Source of the DNA: Trichoplax sp. H2 | Lineage: Eukaryota; Placozoa; Uniplacotomia; Trichoplacea | Assembly (NCBI GenBank): GCA_003344405.1 | Contig: NOWV01000190.1 | Location: forward strand, 62,001-126,000 | DNA: 64,000 nt | Direction: 5' to 3' | Part shown: positions 59,891 to 64,000 of the stretch, in pieces | Position numbering within the stretch: the first letter of the stretch is position 1 | How the letters are laid out: each line of letters starts with the position of its first letter | Notes under the pieces: generated by a model | Told to the model about the DNA's origin: nothing | Database searches by the model: none | The model's input: only the letters and a program-made list of their open reading frames with translations | Program-made: the position numbers and the translations under genes

Positions 59891-61540
59891 CTATACATTG
59901 GGTAATTGCTCCAGTTTTCGCTTAGCTTTTTGAGCATAATGAACATCATAAAGTCGATATTGTTCACTATTCCTTTTGATGACGCTTTTATAGTAACTGT
60001 TCGCTTGTTTAATGCTAGCCTTTACTCCAAATCCATGATGATACATGACACCCAAATGATAAAATGCCTTGCCCAAGCAGGTCTTCGACTTGATGACTTC
60101 TTTGTAGATTTTTGCAGCACTGTGAAAATATTTTGCAGCTCGTACGGAATCATGTTGCTCAGGATCATTGCTGTTGTTGAATATTTTCCCTAATCTGTAA
60201 CGGCAGTGAGCAACATGGATCGGGTCGGCCTCTTGGTTAAATGTATAATACAGGTAAACAGCAATGGCATCTTTTAAGGTTGCATTTGGTGCTTTCTTTT
60301 TTTCAATCATTTTAGCTAGATGTAAGTTACTGCTGAGAAAGCCTAGTGACGCTCCGGTAGCATAACATGTGCTAGCCATTGGAATATTCTGTTCGACACC
60401 TTGGCCATGAAGGTATAGATATCCCAGAAGTTCATACGCTGCTGCAGAACCGCTAAAACCCTGATCATTATATTCTTGTGCAAACAATGCTAGCTTCAGA
60501 TATTGGCTAGCTTTCTGCATATCAGGCGGCTTGCCGCCATTACCAGATGAGCAATTCAATGCTGCAATGAGAAGGTTTTTGGTAAAGCTAAAGCTTAACG
60601 ATTTATCGATATTTTCCACAAATTTTAGCCCTATGTCTTTGTTTGCTACCGATGTTGTATCGTTTTGCAGTGCTATTAAAAATAATCCGCGCGAGTGATT
60701 AGCATCAGCAGCCTTCTGTCGGTATTCTAGGACTTTGTTTGTATCTTTATCAGCACCAAATCCATTAGCATAAATTATATTTGCTAAATTTAAGTAGCCA
60801 GCTGGATTACCATATTGTTCTGCAGCCTTGATGAAGTAATTCATTGCAAGTTGATACTTTTCCTGGTTATCGTCTTGGTCTATCAAGTTTACCATGGCTA
60901 TCAAGTAGCCTAGTTCATTGTATATTCTACCTAAAATATTGGCGGGGGTATTGCCAGGTTTATCGATAATAGCACGATGAGATCGAATTAAATTTTTGAC
61001 TGCACATTTCCAATGTGGCGCATCATCTTCGTATGATTCCCATAAGTCATTATGAGCAAAAGTATAATGCGATGACTGAGCAGCCGATTTAACAAAGTTT
61101 TCCACGACAGTATTGGCATATTCTTCTTTACCTAATAAGCGGGCATATGAGTTTCTTTCGTCAGGATTGCACGTATATAAACCGCATATCATGTACTGAG
61201 CGACAGGATGATTGGCTTGTGCGGCAATAGTGTAATGTTGGTAAGCTTTTTGTGGACTTTTGCTTATACCCGATAGGCCTAAGTGATAGAATGCGGCCAA
61301 GCAGGAATGAGCATCAGCATCATTAGTACATTGGCATTTATTTTCCCAGTATTTTTTAACTTCTTCGCCTAGTTCTCGATTTAATTCATCTAACTGAGCG
61401 GAATTGTATATATGATGTAGTTGTTGAGTATTGACTCGGGGTAATGAAAGAAATTCTGACATGACCGGATCACGGTTGGGAGATATGCCTGTGGATGGTA
61501 ATTGCTCATTTTGGTGTTGGTTACTATTTGAATTGCCCAT
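59891..61540 (-). CDS. Sel1-like repeat protein with N-myristoylation signal, intronless
   Basis: A single exon of 549 residues. It starts MGNSNSNQHQ: Gly2 and Ser6 fit the N-myristoyltransferase consensus, so membrane attachment is likely, unlike the paralogue at 56526. Sel1 repeats run through most of the chain. Examples are CLAAFYHLGLSGISKSPQKA then HYTIAAQANHPVAQY (about 84-118), YFIKAAEQYGNPAGYLNLAN (about 232-251), LGYLYLHGQGVEQN (about 368-381), and GVMYHHGFGVKASIKQAN near the C-terminus. There is no signal peptide or membrane helix. Proteins of this design act as scaffolds; the partner is unknown. The frame ends in three consecutive stops (TAG TAG TAA), followed by the microprotein ATG. 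The two Sel1 genes converge about 1.7 kb apart. Function is inferred from fold only. Confidence 0.9.
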   Translation of the reverse strand: MGNSNSNQHQNEQLPSTGISPNRDPVMSEFLSLPRVNTQQLHHIYNSAQLDELNRELGEEVKKYWENKCQCTNDADAHSCLAAFYHLGLSGISKSPQKAYQHYTIAAQANHPVAQYMICGLYTCNPDERNSYARLLGKEEYANTVVENFVKSAAQSSHYTFAHNDLWESYEDDAPHWKCAVKNLIRSHRAIIDKPGNTPANILGRIYNELGYLIAMVNLIDQDDNQEKYQLAMNYFIKAAEQYGNPAGYLNLANIIYANGFGADKDTNKVLEYRQKAADANHSRGLFLIALQNDTTSVANKDIGLKFVENIDKSLSFSFTKNLLIAALNCSSGNGGKPPDMQKASQYLKLALFAQEYNDQGFSGSAAAYELLGYLYLHGQGVEQNIPMASTCYATGASLGFLSSNLHLAKMIEKKKAPNATLKDAIAVYLYYTFNQEADPIHVAHCRYRLGKIFNNSNDPEQHDSVRAAKYFHSAAKIYKEVIKSKTCLGKAFYHLGVMYHHGFGVKASIKQANSYYKSVIKRNSEQYRLYDVHYAQKAKRKLEQLPNV

Positions 61541-62699
61541 GATGATATTCCAACTTGTCCGGTGCGGTCGATACTAATTTCCTTTACACCTTCAACGGCT
61601 CGGCTCTTTCGCACAGAGTGGATAATCGTCTGATAGGACTACTTATGGCGAATGGTATTGGTTATTACGTTATTTGTATATCCAATGGATAAACTATTAG
61701 TCCATTCTTTAATGTCTCTCCAAAGCAGAATTTACTTGACGGTGGCAGAAAAAATTCCTTCGTTGTACTGTACCAAATGGAAAGAAAAATAGGCATAGCA
61801 AGTCTAGTCAGATTCAATTGGATACTTTTGAACTAGTTGGAAAGATTGACAGCCTTGACTAGTGTTAATCCAACTGTACTGTACTTGCAACCAACAGATT
61901 GATTCTATTCTATGATTGGTAATTAGTCACTGCTGTTAAGAAGAACTATTCTAGTGAGTAGTATACTGGTAGACCATGCATTGCCGACCAGGACATTATG
62001 GTAGAACTATAGTCAATGCAATATTAACCCAATCTATGGTTAGCAATGTCCAAAGTAAGAACCTGTTTACGCATGTTTTGAACAACTACTAATGGTCTAT
62101 CGATACTGTACAATGGTTATCTTCTAATCAAGGATAAACTGTCTCCAAATTGGATAATACTCGTCTGTAGTCAATTGAATAGTAAAAAGTACCAATACGA
62201 TTTAGGCAATCTAGATTATCCTATAAGGAAAGAAAATAACTCTCCATCCCCGCAAGGATCGATTGATGCATTCGGCTCGTACCTTGACTGGAGATGGAAC
62301 CTTTCGGTAAGACTTGATCGTTGATTGGCTTTTAAATGCTGGCCCCAAAAAAAGAAGAAGGAGAAAGACGATTAACGATTCAACTGATGTTCTTTGTCCA
62401 TTTTAGGAATGAAGCCTAATTAATTTAAGTTAATCTATGGTGCTTGGTGGCCAATAATAGCCATTTGTCAATGATGTAGAGTGGATTGTGAATAGCAGTC
62501 GAATGACGACGTCAACAGACTAGAAAGTTAGTGTACGACGTCGAATAACATTCGTTTACTGATTGATTATGGCCACGGAAGCGCTTTGGCGTAATATGAC
62601 GAGGAACAAAAACCAGGAAGGAAATAACAAGAATTCAAGTATCAAGACTCGTATCCATGCTCCAATTTGAAGCATTTATTGCTGGTCCCCCACCCCAAT

Positions 62700-62707
62700 T
62701 GACGTCA
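62700..62707. promoter_or_regulatory. CRE-type palindrome TGACGTCA
   Basis: A full 8-bp cAMP-response-element palindrome, the binding site of CREB/ATF bZIP factors. Two relatives lie close by: CGACGTCG at 62536-62543 and GACGTCA at 62508-62514. Three in 200 bp of AT-rich DNA is more than I expect by chance. They lie about 1.1 kb upstream of the Sel1 gene at 61540 and could instead serve a gene to the right. Function is inferred from the motif alone. Confidence 0.4.
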
Positions 62708-63855
62708 GTTTCTCTCTTTCTAAGGACAATGTTGCCATCACGATGCTAGTTTGCAAATTGTTCATGACATCGGGTCGATAGGAAGACAAGGCATCATTGC
62801 TGATTCATTTATCCCTTGGAGTGTAAGTCTATGCTATGTTGAAGATGGATCAAATTACAGTCCATTTATTCTTCTATTGGTCATGCATTTCATGCTAGAA
62901 CATGGACTGCTTGTACAAGCGTTTACGATCGGCCGATTGCTAGAGTTAGAGTGGTGATGATGGCAACAAGTCGATGGAAAGTATAGCATCCAACCCTGGC
63001 CATTCTCATCTTCAACGTCAATATTATTGCTACAGTAAGATCGCTCTCGAGTTGAATACTAGTATCGCCATGACAGTTACTTTCTAGAAAAGAAAAATGA
63101 GACAGTCTCTACTCTATACAAGGGATCCGATTGGCAAGCTCTATCTATTAACCTCCCTATTGAAAAAAAAAAAAAGTGTTTACAAGATAGAGCTATTCTA
63201 TCCAACCCTGTGGAATAATAAGGCATTCAAGACAGCCCATGGCTAATGCCTTGGTATGGTAAACAAGATTGTGCCAGGACAAGTCGCACAACAAATGGTC
63301 TGTTGACGTACTAACGCTGTCCAACTTCTCCATGATGGAGGTGCTCGAAAATGATCCAGTCTCTACCTCTGCCATTAGTTGACTGTACTCTTGGATCAAA
63401 TAGTTCCTTCTGGGTTGTATGAAGAGTGATGCATGAGATGAACATGGAGTCCAACGGGGGATCCACTTAGAAGAACGATGGATCGCTATGGTCAATGGGG
63501 TTGGATTTAATGCACTCTTTTCCAGCCTTCATCAAGCTGGATAATCTACTCCAGTGTTGACACCTTGATTGAACTCATGAATATCACCGCAATGGCAACG
63601 GCGTCTGAATTTTCATCCACTCCCATCTCACCATGGCGCCACTAAGAAAACGCCATCAAATAAACTACTGGACGATAACCAACCTATCAACTAACCTAAA
63701 TACAATCTTCAATTGGCCTACTGCTATCCCAATTTCAGGCGATCGCCAACTTTTCCCCAGCGCTGCTGCGTTCCGTCTCACGGCTCTTTCACAAATGTTT
63801 CCTGGCGTCCGAGGCTCTTCTACCGTAGGCTCGCCGCCAGTCTTCAGTCCTCTAC

Positions 63856-63985
63856 ACTCTACACTGTAGAGTCTACAGTACCAAGGCAAACAGCGTCACA
63901 GTGGTAAAACTTCCCTACCAAGTCTCAGCCAGCAAGCTTCCTATTGTACAGTACACTGTACTGTACACTGTCGACTACAGTCCAC
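63856..63985. repeat. Cluster of ACTGTA/TACAGT palindromes
   Basis: CTCTACACTGTAGAG at 63857 is an almost perfect palindrome. TGTACAGTACACTGTACTGT (63945 on) is another that can pair with itself. Further TACAGT steps follow to the window end. Similar short palindromes (ACTGTACAGT, TACTGTAC) are scattered near 58967, 61757, 61867 and 21844. Confidence 0.55.
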
Positions 63986-64000
63986 CATCTACAGTATCTG

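Larger units (their letters stand above)
61541..64000. other. Upstream region of the Sel1 gene and window end, no supported gene
   Basis: The part next to 61541 should carry the promoter and 5' UTR of the Sel1 gene. G and C become visibly more frequent from about 62200, and most so at 63700-63900. Frames of 65-100 codons occur (62751-62957 plus; 63495-63193 minus, begins MTIAIHRSSKWIPRW; 63633-63907 overlapping on both strands), but none shows a motif, and higher GC alone lengthens random frames. One could be an exon of a gene beyond the window. A run of 13 A lies near 63164. Confidence 0.35.

Noticed and set aside
63193-63495. 100-codon minus-strand frame
   Set aside because: No recognisable domain, lies in GC-richer sequence where random frames lengthen, and there is no promoter or partner exon in view.
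63633-63907. Overlapping frames on both strands of 64-78 codons
   Set aside because: Mutual shadows in GC-rich DNA with low-complexity palindromes; none is protein-like.
1-64000. CRISPR array, bacterial operon or phage region
   Set aside because: No regularly spaced short repeats, no ribosome binding sites, and genes are split by spliceosomal introns; this is eukaryotic DNA.

Overview
The window is AT-rich animal DNA with introns, almost certainly from an early-branching metazoan. A placozoan (Trichoplax/Hoilungia type) is my best guess. The reasons are short AT-rich introns with GT-AG borders, a tandem array of single-exon rhodopsin-class receptors, tandem P5B-type transport ATPases, an APAF-1-like NB-ARC gene and Sel1-repeat genes. 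This assignment is inference, because no ribosomal or mitochondrial marker is present. Three runs of N mark assembly gaps, and the sequence on both sides of them is duplicated, so gene order near the gaps should be treated with care.

Left part (1-24640): a dead BTB-BACK-Kelch gene at the edge is split by a ~417-bp LTR-like element. About 7.6 kb follows without a recognisable gene, holding old tandem duplications, a hairpin repeat and a gap-flanking duplication. Three collinear class A GPCR genes then lie on the minus strand (10208-11245, 16269-17321, 19524-20557). The third carries a one-base frameshift in a homopolymer just before its NPxxY motif. Next come a diverged third LTR copy, a ~345-bp tandem repeat and scattered fragments of what looks like a fossil Fanzor/TnpB-like RuvC nuclease gene.

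Middle (24835-45002): two head-to-tail multi-exon P5B ATPase (ATP13A2/3-like) genes on the plus strand. I assembled them exon by exon from splice borders and paralogue comparison. They share most intron positions and an N-terminal exon just before the first membrane segment. Catalytic motifs (TGES, DKTGTLTE, KGAPE, TGD, GDGANDC) are present in both. Gene 1 has PPQLP where gene 2 has the usual P5B PPALP. Gene 1 also has two stop-free 72-nt introns, and each gene has one GC-AG intron. A second full LTR copy sits in an intron of gene 2.

Right part (46998-64000): a minus-strand APAF-1/CED-4-like gene has a P-loop, Walker B, winged helix and helical domain followed by propeller-like exons, but no CARD was found. 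Two intronless Sel1-repeat genes point towards each other. The right-hand one begins with an N-myristoylation signal, and 17 bases after its stop lies a 52-residue single-pass membrane microprotein ORF, a possible dicistronic arrangement. The last 2.4 kb has no supported gene. It becomes visibly richer in G and C and holds CRE-type sites and palindromic ACTGTA-type repeats.
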